Positions 26,282 through 34,767 are shown, numbered from the stretch's first letter. The stretch: 64,000 nt of DNA from Pseudomonas sp. GD04091 (GCF_029836165.1 NZ_JAOEBG010000002.1:124001-188000), one strand, 5' to 3'. Notes: generated from the letters alone by a model not told the origin. Made by a program: numbers and translations.

Positions 26282-26937
26282 GTACGGACCAGCGCCAGCA
26301 GGTAGCGCGCTTCGCCGTGCTGACGCTCGATCACCTCCAGGCCCTGCCAGGTGAAACCGTGGGCCTGCAGGGTCTGGCGGATGCCATCGTCGGTGAAGAA
26401 GTAGCCTTTGCGCCCGTTGTCCATCTCCCGCCAGCCTGCCTCGGGGTGGGCATCATCGACACCGAACACGTTCAGTCCCACCAGCGCGCCTGGGCGCAGC
26501 AGGCGGCGCACATGGGCCAGGTACGGGCCCCACTCCTCCGGGTGCTGGTGGTGGAAGCAGCCGTTGTCCAGGGCTGCGTCGAACACCGTCCCCGCCACAG
26601 GCTGCCAGTCCTGCATGGCCTTGTTGACCAACGCCAGGCGATCGCCCCAGCGCTTGCGCAGCAATGGCCAGCTGGAGTTCTCGACGATGTCGAGGCCGGT
26701 GACCCGGTGGCCAGCGAGGATGAACGTGGAGGCATCGCGCCCGCGCCCCACGCCGATATCCAGCACATGCTGGTCGGCGCGGTCGTCCAGGCGCTCGAGG
26801 AAGGCCTGGGCCGCCTGGATCATGCCGATATCCCACGACCATTCGTCTTCGCCATGGCTATAGCGATGCACGAACGATGTGTCGAGGGCCTTGCGGTAGT
26901 CATCCTGGGCCATGAAGCCCGTTGCTTGCTTGCTCAT
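26278..26937 (-). CDS. ToxA-like small SAM-dependent methyltransferase
   Basis: A 219-residue class I methyltransferase. Motif I is HVLDIGVGRGRDASTF (about residues 57-72) and the acidic residue comes in TGLDIVE. FDAALDNGCFHHQHPEEW is the active-site loop. In toxoflavin clusters ToxA N-methylates the azapteridine core; size and place beside ToxB, C, D and E homologues suggest the same role here. AAGGAG stands seven bases before the ATG. Its stop overlaps toxE. Confidence 0.75.
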   Translation of the reverse strand: MSKQATGFMAQDDYRKALDTSFVHRYSHGEDEWSWDIGMIQAAQAFLERLDDRADQHVLDIGVGRGRDASTFILAGHRVTGLDIVENSSWPLLRKRWGDRLALVNKAMQDWQPVAGTVFDAALDNGCFHHQHPEEWGPYLAHVRRLLRPGALVGLNVFGVDDAHPEAGWREMDNGRKGYFFTDDGIRQTLQAHGFTWQGLEVIERQHGEARYLLALVRT

Positions 26938-26949
26938 CGTGCTGCTCCT

Positions 26950-28641
26950 TCAGGATGCCAGGCGGGCGTCGATGCCGTAGATGCGCCCGTCATAGGAGCT
27001 GGCGAGAAACGCATCGCTGGTGGCGTCATGGGTCAGGCAGGAAATGCCGCTGGCGGTCGGCCGCTGCACCGGCAACCAGCGCCGCGAAGCCAGGTCGAAC
27101 AGCGCCACGGTGCCGTTGTAGGCCGCGGTGGCGATCACCCGGCCATCCTCGGAGGCGGCGATGCACTTGATCGAATGCTGGTGCGGCGAGTCGAACACTT
27201 CGTCGCCGGTATCCAGCCACAGGCGCAGCTTGAGGTCGCGGCCGATGCTGGCAAAGCCGCCGGTGATCGGGCAGCAGCCGTTGGAAATGCGCGTGTGCGC
27301 GCCCTCGATATGCCGCACGCAGCTGAAGTCGGCGATGCTGTGCAACGCCGCGTCGGCCGAGGCGCAGACGCTGAACAGGTGACGGTCGTCGGCGGCCACG
27401 CCCTTGATCGCGTTGTCGTGCATGGGGATCGACGCCACCAGGCGCAGGCCACCCTTGCCGTCGTGGGCGAACACCAGCCCTTCGCCGGTGTAGGTGCCGA
27501 TCAGCGCCAGGCCCTCGCCGTGCCGGACGAAGGTGGCGCCACAATTGAGCGGCGACCGGTGCTGGTACAGCATGCGCCCGGACAGACCATCGAACACCTG
27601 GCCCATCTGGCCACCGGTGAGCAGCAGCGGGCCGAACGGCAGGAGGAAGTTGCACAGGCTGCCGACAGAGGTCACCGGCTGATCGTCGCGGTGCAGGATG
27701 CCGGCATCGCCGATGCTGTACTGACGCTCGTCGCTGCGCACCACGGCATTGATGCTCACCGCAGGCTCGATGCCCGACACGTGCCACCGGTCCTGCTCGT
27801 AGTTCCAGGTGGCATAGCGTGAGCCGAAGGTGGCGAACACCAATTGCTCGTCGCCGACGAAAGCGCAGCTGCGTGGCCAGACGATGCTCGGCAGCGCGGT
27901 GCTGCGGCGCTTGACCAGGTTGCGCCCGGCATCGAAGGTCCAGAGGATCGCCGAGCGGTCGTAGCTCAGGCTCACCAGCAGGCGCTTGTCGTCGTTCCAG
28001 ACGATGCGCTTGATCCCCGCCGCATGGGCCGGCACGGTCTGCACCTGACCTTGGGCGATGATCGAGATGCGCCCCTCGTCGTCACCGGCGAACACCACGC
28101 CCTCGCGGGTGATGGCGATGGTGTCGGTTTCCACGCCGCCGATGTCCACCTCGTCGCATTGCTGGCCGGTGCGGGTGTCCCACTGGCGCACGGTGCCGTC
28201 GTCGCTGCTGGAAATCAGGCGCTGGCCGTCCGGCGACCAGACCACCGAGATGACATCGGCCTGGTGACCGTGAAACGCCTGCAGCTGCGCGCCGTCGAGG
28301 TCGAAGATGCGCAGCACGTGATCGCGCGAGCAGGTCGCCACACGTTGGCTGTCGGGCGAGAACACCGCCATTTCCACGTCATCGCCATGCCCTTGCAGCA
28401 CGGCCTTAAGGCGCATGCTCGGCACTTCCCAGATTCGCGCGGTGTAGTCGCTGCTGGCGCTGACAAGGTACTTGCCGTCACTGCTGAACGCACACTGGTT
28501 GGCCAGGTGGTCGTGGTGCACGCGATGGATCGGCTCGCCGGTGGCGGCGTTCCACAGGATCACCTGGTTGTCATAACCGGCGGTGGCGACGAAATGCGCG
28601 GCATGGGCGGCGATACCGCTGATGGGGCCAATGTGTTTCAT
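26950..28641 (-). CDS. toxC: ToxC-like WD40-repeat protein
   Basis: A 563-residue protein built of WD40-type repeats from end to end, for example HLANQCAFSSDGKYLVSASS, GHGDDVEMAVFSPDSQRVAT and GHQADVISVVWSPDGQRLIS. The repeat number (about 12-14) would give two seven-bladed propellers. There is no signal peptide. ToxC of the toxoflavin cluster is also a WD-repeat protein and is needed for product formation, with unknown mechanism. It may scaffold the cytoplasmic enzymes. AAGGATC precedes the ATG; the gap to the next gene is 12 bases. Confidence 0.82.
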   Translation of the reverse strand: MKHIGPISGIAAHAAHFVATAGYDNQVILWNAATGEPIHRVHHDHLANQCAFSSDGKYLVSASSDYTARIWEVPSMRLKAVLQGHGDDVEMAVFSPDSQRVATCSRDHVLRIFDLDGAQLQAFHGHQADVISVVWSPDGQRLISSSDDGTVRQWDTRTGQQCDEVDIGGVETDTIAITREGVVFAGDDEGRISIIAQGQVQTVPAHAAGIKRIVWNDDKRLLVSLSYDRSAILWTFDAGRNLVKRRSTALPSIVWPRSCAFVGDEQLVFATFGSRYATWNYEQDRWHVSGIEPAVSINAVVRSDERQYSIGDAGILHRDDQPVTSVGSLCNFLLPFGPLLLTGGQMGQVFDGLSGRMLYQHRSPLNCGATFVRHGEGLALIGTYTGEGLVFAHDGKGGLRLVASIPMHDNAIKGVAADDRHLFSVCASADAALHSIADFSCVRHIEGAHTRISNGCCPITGGFASIGRDLKLRLWLDTGDEVFDSPHQHSIKCIAASEDGRVIATAAYNGTVALFDLASRRWLPVQRPTASGISCLTHDATSDAFLASSYDGRIYGIDARLAS

Positions 28642-28665
28642 CGAAAGATCCTTTTTCGAGGTGGG

Positions 28666-29262
28666 TCAGAGCTTGATCGAATGGCTGGACTTGACGGCCT
28701 TCGCCTGCAGGTAGTTGCGGTTGTGATTGGTCAGGAACACCCCGGTGGGCACCTGCTCGATCACATCGATGCCACCGGCGCGCAGCTGGGCGACCTTTTC
28801 CGGGTTGTTGGTCAGCAGCCGGCACTGGTTCACCCCCAGGGCGCGCAGGATCTGCACGGCCGGGTCGAACGAACGCGAGTCGGCCAGGTGATTGAGGCGC
28901 AGGTTGGCCTCGTAGGTGTCCAGGCCCGAGTCCTGCAGCAGGTAGGCCTCGAACTTGGAGTACAGGCCGATGCCGCGCCCTTCCTGGCGCAGGTAGATCA
29001 GGTAGCCGCCGACCTCCTTGAGGGTGCGCAGCGCTTCCTGCAATTGCGGACCGCAGTCGCAGCGCTGCGAGCCGAACACATCGCCGGTAATGCACTCGGA
29101 GTGCACCCGCACCAGCGGCACGTCGCACTGGTCGCGGCCGATGCCCACGGCGAAATGCTCCTGATTGCGCTCGAAGCCGTGGAAACCGAAGAAGTGGGCA
29201 TCGACGTCGCCGCCGAGGATGGAAATCGGCACGATGGTGTGAAGCGAAACATCCTTGTTCAT
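28666..29262 (-). CDS. toxB: GTP cyclohydrolase II of the azapteridine-type cluster (ToxB-like)
   Basis: A 198-residue GTP cyclohydrolase II, close to E. coli RibA in length. The zinc ligands are intact in CITGDVFGSQRCDC, RQEGRGIG carries the catalytic arginine region, and LTNNPEKVAQL is the C-terminal signature. It opens GTP to 2,5-diamino-6-ribosylamino-pyrimidinone phosphate, the first step of riboflavin and also of toxoflavin. Its place inside the cluster, apart from riboflavin genes, marks it as the pathway-dedicated copy (ToxB). Confidence 0.9.
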   Translation of the reverse strand: MNKDVSLHTIVPISILGGDVDAHFFGFHGFERNQEHFAVGIGRDQCDVPLVRVHSECITGDVFGSQRCDCGPQLQEALRTLKEVGGYLIYLRQEGRGIGLYSKFEAYLLQDSGLDTYEANLRLNHLADSRSFDPAVQILRALGVNQCRLLTNNPEKVAQLRAGGIDVIEQVPTGVFLTNHNRNYLQAKAVKSSHSIKL

Positions 29263-29295
29263 GGGATCAGACCTCTTGCACGGAAGACGGAATTC

Positions 29296-30306
29296 TCAGT
29301 TGTGGTTTTCAACCAGGCGAAAGCCCATGACATAGATCGGTCGTGGGTAACGCCCGTGGCGGCGCGCGGTGCGCGCCAGGTCGCGAAAACGGGTGAAGCT
29401 GCCACCACGCGCCACGCGGTGGGTGCCGACATCGAGCACCAGGTCGTCCTCGATGCACGGACCGCCGGGATACGCCTGGTAATCCTCGGCCACGTACTCC
29501 TCGACGTTGCCGGCCATGTCGAGCACGCCGAAAGGCGAAGCGCCGTCGACGAACGCGCCGACCGGGGTGCTGTCCAGATAGCCCAGCTCGGCAGTGTTGG
29601 CATGTTCCACCTGATACACGTCGCCCCAGGGGAACTGCCGCCCTTCGGCGCCAGCGGCGGCATACTCCCACTGCGCCTCGGTCGGCAGGGCGAAACGCCG
29701 GCCAGTGCGCGCGCCGAGCCACCGGGCGTAGGCGTCGGCGTCACTGGCCGACACGCTGTACACCGGATGGTTGGCGTGATGCCTCGGGTAACGGCCGAAC
29801 GCCCAGCCATCGGGAATGCCGGCATGACCGCTGTCGAGCAGGAACTGGCGGTACTCCTGATGCGTCACGGGGAAACGGGCGATGCGAAACGCCGCCAGCT
29901 CGCGTTCATGGCGCGGGGTCTCCTTGTCGATCCAGCTGCGGTCCAGCCCCAGCCCGTCGAACTGATCCATCACCTGCTCCACCGCGCGCGGATCGAGGCC
30001 GATGCTGACCCGCGCCGCCGGGATATCGATCATCTGCGGGGCGAAGGTGTCGATGCGCGGATCGCCGCGCACGGCCAGCACCTCGCCGGCCGCGATGCGC
30101 CGGACCAGGGGCTGGCTGGGTTGCTCGAGCAGCGCCAGCAGATCCCCTGTCGGGCAGTCGAGCAACGCGCCGAACGCCTCGGCGACCTGTGCCTGCAACG
30201 GCTGCTCCTGATAGTGCTCCGGGTACCCCATCAACGCCCGGTCACTGACATCCTTGGGCAGCGGGCTGGGCAGCCGTGGCCAATGCCACTGTTTGTAGCT
30301 GTTCAT
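29296..30306 (-). CDS. toxD: ToxD-like formylglycine-generating enzyme family protein
   Basis: A 336-residue protein. The first 100 residues are a specific N-terminal region. The remainder is a FGE/SUMF1 fold, with PVTHQEYRQFL, RFALPTEAQWEYAAAGAEGRQ, DMAGNVEEYVAEDY and RVARGGSFTRFRD. ToxD of toxoflavin clusters is of this family and acts in forming the triazine ring from the pyrimidine intermediate; related EgtB/OvoA enzymes are nonheme iron enzymes. The cysteine pair of true FGE is not evident, so it is not a sulfatase activator. Confidence 0.82.
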   Translation of the reverse strand: MNSYKQWHWPRLPSPLPKDVSDRALMGYPEHYQEQPLQAQVAEAFGALLDCPTGDLLALLEQPSQPLVRRIAAGEVLAVRGDPRIDTFAPQMIDIPAARVSIGLDPRAVEQVMDQFDGLGLDRSWIDKETPRHERELAAFRIARFPVTHQEYRQFLLDSGHAGIPDGWAFGRYPRHHANHPVYSVSASDADAYARWLGARTGRRFALPTEAQWEYAAAGAEGRQFPWGDVYQVEHANTAELGYLDSTPVGAFVDGASPFGVLDMAGNVEEYVAEDYQAYPGGPCIEDDLVLDVGTHRVARGGSFTRFRDLARTARRHGRYPRPIYVMGFRLVENHN

Positions 30307-30362
30307 GCGAATACCTGTCTGGGCGCCCGCCTGCCGGACGGCAGGCGGGGGACGACGTGAAA

Positions 30363-31256
30363 TCAGAGGCGGTCGAGCAGCAACCTTGGGTTGCTTTCGA
30401 TCATTTCCACTTCGGCGCTGTAGACCTCGATCACCAGGCCATCCGGATCTTCGAAGTAGACGGCGCTGCGCACGTTGTCGGGCCCATGGTGATAGCCCGG
30501 CGCCGGACCGTTGCCCTTGACCAGCTTGATGTCACCGGCAGCGCTGACCTGCCCGGCGATGCGCCGCACATCTTCGGGCAACGCCCGCACGCCGATGTGG
30601 TAGCCGGCCGGATAGCTGAACGACTCGCTCTGCTCGATGAAGAAGTCGAAACCGTTGAGCTCCATGACGGCCTTGCGCGGACCAAGGTTGTAGCAGTAGT
30701 TGGCGCCGAGGATGTCGCGATAGAACGCCTTGGAGGCTTCCAGGTCGCGGGTGAGGATGTTGACGTGGTTCAGCTCGGGACGCTGCGCGGCCCGCGCCGC
30801 CTCGTCCAGCTCCAGGCCGTCGAGCGAGCGCCACAGCTTGGTCGCCGCGGCGAACTTGGCGAAGCCCGCCAGCCAGCCCTTGATCGCCAGTTCCGGCGCC
30901 TGCCCGGCAGCGATGTCCAGCGAATACGGGTAAAGGAAGCCCTGGCTCACCTGCTGCCACTGGGCGATCACGCCACTGCCGGACGGCAACTGCGCCAGCG
31001 AACCTTGCACACGCAACAGGACCAGCGCGGTATTGCGGCACAAGGTCGAGGCTTCGGTGAGCAAGGTGTTCAGCGCAGCTGGCGGCGTGGCACTGTCGAG
31101 CAACAGGCACACCGCATCCACCGGCCCCTGGCCGACGGCTTTCTGGCTGACCTGCAGGCTGAAGCCCGCCGCCGCCGCCGCGCTACCCAGGCTGTCCAGG
31201 GCCTGGGCGGCCGCATCCCCGAGGGGCGCGGCGTGCAATGCCAGAAGACGTAGCAT
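30363..31256 (-). CDS. Two-domain protein with C-terminal VOC fold
   Basis: A 297-residue protein. Residues 165-290 form a vicinal-oxygen-chelate domain: LNHVNILTRDLEASKAFYRD, AVMELNGFDFFIEQ and AVYFEDPDGLVIEVYS, with H, E and E as candidate metal ligands. Residues 1-160 are a separate alpha/beta-looking domain that I do not recognise (VDAVCLLLDSATPPAALN, TALVLLRVQGSL). VOC enzymes include dioxygenases and toxoflavin-cleaving TflA. Here it may carry out an oxidative step or protect the producer. It overlaps the upstream methyltransferase gene in a TGATG junction. It has no counterpart in toxABCDE. Confidence 0.7.
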   Translation of the reverse strand: MLRLLALHAAPLGDAAAQALDSLGSAAAAAGFSLQVSQKAVGQGPVDAVCLLLDSATPPAALNTLLTEASTLCRNTALVLLRVQGSLAQLPSGSGVIAQWQQVSQGFLYPYSLDIAAGQAPELAIKGWLAGFAKFAAATKLWRSLDGLELDEAARAAQRPELNHVNILTRDLEASKAFYRDILGANYCYNLGPRKAVMELNGFDFFIEQSESFSYPAGYHIGVRALPEDVRRIAGQVSAAGDIKLVKGNGPAPGYHHGPDNVRSAVYFEDPDGLVIEVYSAEVEMIESNPRLLLDRL

Positions 31257-32299
31257 CAGGCAGCCCTCCGTCCGATCAGCAGGGTGTAGCGGCCGATCGG
31301 CTCCTGCTCCACCGTCAGTCCGGCCGAGGCCATGCTGTCGATCAGGTAGCGGGTGGAATGCAGTTCGCCGTTGGCCGTGTTGAGCATCATGTGCAGGGAG
31401 AAGTCCGCCGACAGGGCCGGATGGATTTCGTCATCCTCCAGCGCCATGCTCAGCACCAGCAGCGCGCCGCCCGCCTCGACCATGCCGGCGGCACCGGCGA
31501 TCAAGGTACGGACCTGCTCGCGGGTAAAGTAGTGCAGGCAGTCGTTGAGCATCACCACGTCGGCGCGCTCGCCCTGGTACTGCGCCAGGTCCAGCAGGTT
31601 GCGGGCATGGAAGCCCAGGCGGCTGTCCAGGCCGTACTTGGCGAAGGTCGCGGCAGCCGCCTCGCGGGTCGGCTCTAGGTCCCAGACTTCGCCGTTGACC
31701 TGCGGGTGACGATTGGCAATCTCCGCCAGGTAGGTGCCGTGGCCGCCGGCCAGGTCGATCACCCGGCGCGCCTTGTCGAACAGCGGCAGGTCACGCAGGA
31801 CGTCGACCATCGGCTGACTGAAGCGGACCATGGCGTCGTTGAAGGCATCGCGGGCCGCCAGGTCATGCTTGAAGCGGTTTTCCTGCTGGAAGTCGAGTGA
31901 GCCGCGGCTGCGCAGCACCTCGTCCAGGCGTGGCCAGTTGTGCCATTGCAGGCGCTGGTGATCGATGATCGGACCGATGAATTCGGCGCTGTCGCTGACC
32001 AAAAAGCGCTGGCTCAGCGGCACGTTCTCGAAACCCTGCGCGGTTCGCTTGAGCAGGCCCATGGCGACCAGGGCGTTGAGGAAGATGCGCCCCTTGTTAG
32101 GCACCCACCCCAGCGCCTCGCTCAAGCCCTGGGCACTGACCGGTTGGCGAGCATGGTCGAACACGCGCTGGGCCAGCGCCGAATGCAGGATGGCGGACTG
32201 ACGGTACTGGTCGGAGAGTTTCACCAGGTCGACCACACCCTGCAGGCTGCTCACCTCGTCGGCGTGTTCGTAGATGGTCACGGGTTTCTGGGCATTCAT
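31256..32299 (-). CDS. O-methyltransferase-family enzyme with N-terminal dimerisation domain
   Basis: A 347-residue methyltransferase of the COMT/hydroxyneurosporene type. Residues 15-110 contain the winged-helix dimerisation domain (QPVSAQGLSEALGWVPNKGR). Motif I is RRVIDLAGGHGTYLAE, followed by WDLEPTREAA and VVMLNDCLHYFTREQ; the C-terminus resembles other small-molecule O-methyltransferases. I used the ATG at 32299, since the ribosome site GGGA lies nine bases ahead. It is the first gene of the seven-gene operon and its ribosome site overlaps a candidate RsmA target. Together with the VOC protein it distinguishes the cluster from the toxoflavin set. Confidence 0.8.
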   Translation of the reverse strand: MNAQKPVTIYEHADEVSSLQGVVDLVKLSDQYRQSAILHSALAQRVFDHARQPVSAQGLSEALGWVPNKGRIFLNALVAMGLLKRTAQGFENVPLSQRFLVSDSAEFIGPIIDHQRLQWHNWPRLDEVLRSRGSLDFQQENRFKHDLAARDAFNDAMVRFSQPMVDVLRDLPLFDKARRVIDLAGGHGTYLAEIANRHPQVNGEVWDLEPTREAAAATFAKYGLDSRLGFHARNLLDLAQYQGERADVVMLNDCLHYFTREQVRTLIAGAAGMVEAGGALLVLSMALEDDEIHPALSADFSLHMMLNTANGELHSTRYLIDSMASAGLTVEQEPIGRYTLLIGRRAA

Positions 32300-32305
32300 G
32301 CACTC

Positions 32306-32315
32306 ACGTCCCTGT
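32306..32315 (-). promoter_or_regulatory. RsmA/CsrA-like target on the Shine-Dalgarno of the cluster's first gene
   Basis: On the minus strand the sequence is ACAGGGACGT, one base away from the RsmA/CsrA consensus ACARGGAUGU, and its GGGA is the ribosome site of the gene starting at 32299. Binding here would directly block translation, as in other Gac/Rsm-controlled antibiotic clusters. Confidence 0.6.
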
Positions 32316-32610
32316 CGAGTTATTGGTGATGGACCTGTACCCGGCAACTGCCAGCAAGAGGCTCAACAGACTTGCACGCACCCCTCCCTGGGACCGGCAA
32401 GCACAGGCTCAGAAAATCAGCCTAGACGTGAGCCCAAGAAACACAAATAAAAACTTTTATATTTTTATCGAATATGAATTTTTAGTTTGATACTCGTTTA
32501 TCTTGCACAAAACCTCGCCGATCCGGGCTATCCTTCGCCCACTTGCCTGTGCAAAGGATGGCCCAGGAGAGTGCCCGATCCGCTCATTCACGCCCGGTTT
32601 CCAGCGCTCC
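32316..32610. promoter_or_regulatory. Divergent promoter region between the operon and its SufR-like regulator
   Basis: This gap contains the AT-rich block 32431-32510 (runs such as AAAAACTTTTATATTTTTATC) amid GC-rich DNA. It is the only plausible promoter place for the minus-strand operon and for the plus-strand regulator. I could not settle exact -35 and -10 boxes on either strand. Confidence 0.55.
32383..32390 (-). promoter_or_regulatory. Upstream second RsmA/CsrA-like GGA site
   Basis: Minus strand CAGGGAGG fits CANGGANG and lies about 85 bases ahead of the start codon, in the likely leader of the operon. A distal plus an SD-overlapping site is the common layout in Rsm-controlled messages. 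Confidence 0.45.
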
Positions 32611-33255
32611 ATGACCTCGACCACCGTTGATTCGAACACCACCACCGACCGCATCCTGTTCCTGCTCAAGACCCGCGGGCCGCTGAAGACCGCCGACCTG
32701 GCGCAACTGCTGGCCATCACCTTCGAAGCCACGCGCCAGCAAGTACAGAAACTGCAGGCCGCCGACCTCGTCAGCGGCGTGACCGTGCCGGCCAAGGGCG
32801 CCGGTCGGCCTTCGCAGAAATGGGCGCTGACCGCCACCGCCCAGCGCCGCTTCCCCGACGCCCACAGCGTGCTGACCTTGCAACTGATCGAGAGTGTCGA
32901 AGAGGTGTTCGGCAGCGAGGGCATCGACCGTCTGATCAGCCGCATGGAAGACAGCAACAGCCGCGAATACCAGCAGGCCTGCGACACGGCCACAAACCTG
33001 GAGGACAAGGTACGCATCCTCGTCCAGCTGCGCGAACGGGCGGGCTACATGGCGCAAATGCAGGCCGATGGAGAGGCCTGGCTGATCGTCGAGAACCACT
33101 GCCCGATCTGCGTCGCCGCCACCCGTTGCCAAGGGTTCTGCCGCAGTGAACTGCAGGTGTTCCAGACGGCGATCGGCGAAACGGCGCGGGTGGAGCGGTG
33201 TGAACACCTGATCTCAGGCGATCGCCGCTGTGTCTACCGAGTTTCACCGAAGTAA
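32611..33255 (+). CDS. SufR-like HTH regulator with cysteine cluster
   Basis: A 214-residue regulator. A DeoR/ArsR-like winged helix at residues 12-75 (GPLKTADLAQLLAITFEATR) is followed by a domain ending in the cysteine-rich block CPICVAATRCQGFC, with two more cysteines near the C-terminus. This is the layout of SufR, where cysteines hold a [4Fe-4S] cluster. The first M at 32503 gives an unsupported 36-residue extension, so I chose 32611. It is divergent from the seven-gene operon and the likely regulator of it, possibly sensing iron, oxygen or the redox-active product. Confidence 0.75.
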   Translation: MTSTTVDSNTTTDRILFLLKTRGPLKTADLAQLLAITFEATRQQVQKLQAADLVSGVTVPAKGAGRPSQKWALTATAQRRFPDAHSVLTLQLIESVEEVFGSEGIDRLISRMEDSNSREYQQACDTATNLEDKVRILVQLRERAGYMAQMQADGEAWLIVENHCPICVAATRCQGFCRSELQVFQTAIGETARVERCEHLISGDRRCVYRVSPK

Positions 33256-33277
33256 GCTGCTAGATTCCGACAAACAT

Positions 33278-33349
33278 GGGAGCGGGCCTGCCCCGCGACA
33301 AGGCCTCCCCTGCAATCGCGAGGCAAGTCGCGGCGGCGAACCGCCCCAC
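33278..33349. repeat. REP-like element
   Basis: GGGAGCGGGCCTGCCCCGCGA (33278-33298) is a pseudomonad REP-type core with an internal GCGGG/CCCGC hairpin, and a degenerate inverted copy follows up to 33349. It separates the regulator gene from the convergent efflux operon. Confidence 0.55.
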
Positions 33350-33372
33350 AGTCAAAACACCCTCAGACTCGC

Positions 33373-34767
33373 CTACGGCGCCTCACTGCCCCATCCCAAT
33401 GCCTTGTACAAGGCAATCGCATTCAGGTACGAGGCCGTTTCCGCTTCCGCCAGCTCACGCTTGATCGAGAACAGCGCACGCTGGTTCTCCAGTACCGCGA
33501 GGTAGGTCCCGGCGCCACGCCGATAACGCTTGTTGGCGATGTCGATGGCCTCGCTGCCGTGCCCGGCGGACGCCACCAGGCTCTGCAGCCGCGACTGGTT
33601 GCGCACCAGTTGCGTCACCGCGTTCTCCACTTCCTCGCGCGCCTGCAGCACGGCCTGCTGGTAACGCGCCTGCCGGCCATCGGCCAGCGCTTCCCGGGCT
33701 CGCAGGCGTGCCCGGGCATTGCCCAGGCGCAGCGCCGGCCAGGTGACCACCGGGGCCAGCTCGTAGGCCCGAGCGGCGCTGCCCAGGTCGCCACCGCGCA
33801 GGGCGAAGAAGCCAATGAAACCGCCCAGGTCCAGGCGCGGATACAGCTCGGCGGTGGCGGCACCGACGTCCTCGGTGCTGGCCGCCAGCTCGCGCTCGGC
33901 GCTGACCACGTCGGGCCGCTGGCCGATCAGCGTATCGACGTCGCCCAGCGGCAGCTGGCGGGCCAGGGGTGGCAGGAACGGCGCCGCCCCCTGCTCCTGG
34001 CTGCCAGGCACCTGCCCGGTCAGCACATCGAGGCGGTAGCTGGCCTGCTGGATCGCCGCCTGCAACGGCGGCACCGCGGCCTCGCTGAGCAGCAGGTTGG
34101 CGTGGGCGTTCTGCTGATCCTCGTACTGGCCGCTGCCGGCACGCACCTGGGCAGTAGTCAGCTGCAGGGTTTCGCGCCAGGCCTCGACCTGGTCCTCGGC
34201 CACGGCGAGGCTGCGCTTGAGCCCCAGTTCGAGGTAATAGTTGCGGGCGACTTCCGCGGCGATGCTCAACCGGACCTGGCGCAGATCAGCCGCCGCCGCG
34301 TCGGCGCGAGCCTCGGCGGCATCGGTCAGGCGCTGCAGGCGACCGAACAGGTCGATCTCCCACTGCACGTCGAAACCGGCCCGATACTGCTCGCTGCGCA
34401 TGCGCCGCGGATCGCCGCCATCGGCCGGTTGCTGCTGCTCCAGGCTCTGGGTGTAACCCGCGCGGGCGGTGATCCAGGGATAGCGGTCCAGGCTGCGGTC
34501 GTCGAACAGCGCCCGCGCCGCCAGCAGATTGGCATGGGCCTGGCGAATGTCGTGGTTGTTGGCCAAGGCCTGGTCGACCAGACGCACCAGCCGCGGGTCG
34601 TCGAAAAACCGCCACCACTGCCCGGGCATCTCGCCACGGGCGGCGAACGCCGTGCGCTGCGGGCTGTGCACGCCGCTGGCCGGCACCTGCGGCTGGCGAT
34701 AGTCGGGGCCGACGCTGCAGGCCGAGACGGCCAGGGCCAGCAAAGAGGCGACGAATACCGGCTTCAT
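33373..34767 (-). CDS. RND efflux outer-membrane factor (OprM/NodT family lipoprotein)
   Basis: A 464-residue TolC-like outer membrane lipoprotein. The signal peptide ends in the lipobox AVSAC (Cys 17), followed by SVGPDYRQP typical of the OprM/NodT group. Two long coiled-coil repeats make the periplasmic tunnel. It overlaps the RND pump gene by four bases and is the last gene of a four-gene operon. ToxI occupies this position in the toxoflavin transport operon. Product export for the neighbouring cluster is inferred. Confidence 0.9.
   Translation of the reverse strand: MKPVFVASLLALAVSACSVGPDYRQPQVPASGVHSPQRTAFAARGEMPGQWWRFFDDPRLVRLVDQALANNHDIRQAHANLLAARALFDDRSLDRYPWITARAGYTQSLEQQQPADGGDPRRMRSEQYRAGFDVQWEIDLFGRLQRLTDAAEARADAAAADLRQVRLSIAAEVARNYYLELGLKRSLAVAEDQVEAWRETLQLTTAQVRAGSGQYEDQQNAHANLLLSEAAVPPLQAAIQQASYRLDVLTGQVPGSQEQGAAPFLPPLARQLPLGDVDTLIGQRPDVVSAERELAASTEDVGAATAELYPRLDLGGFIGFFALRGGDLGSAARAYELAPVVTWPALRLGNARARLRAREALADGRQARYQQAVLQAREEVENAVTQLVRNQSRLQSLVASAGHGSEAIDIANKRYRRGAGTYLAVLENQRALFSIKRELAEAETASYLNAIALYKALGWGSEAP

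Noticed and set aside
27844..30360. Open frame of 838 codons on the plus strand
   Set aside because: Antisense of the WD40, GTP cyclohydrolase II and FGE-like genes, which have clear families and coupled starts.
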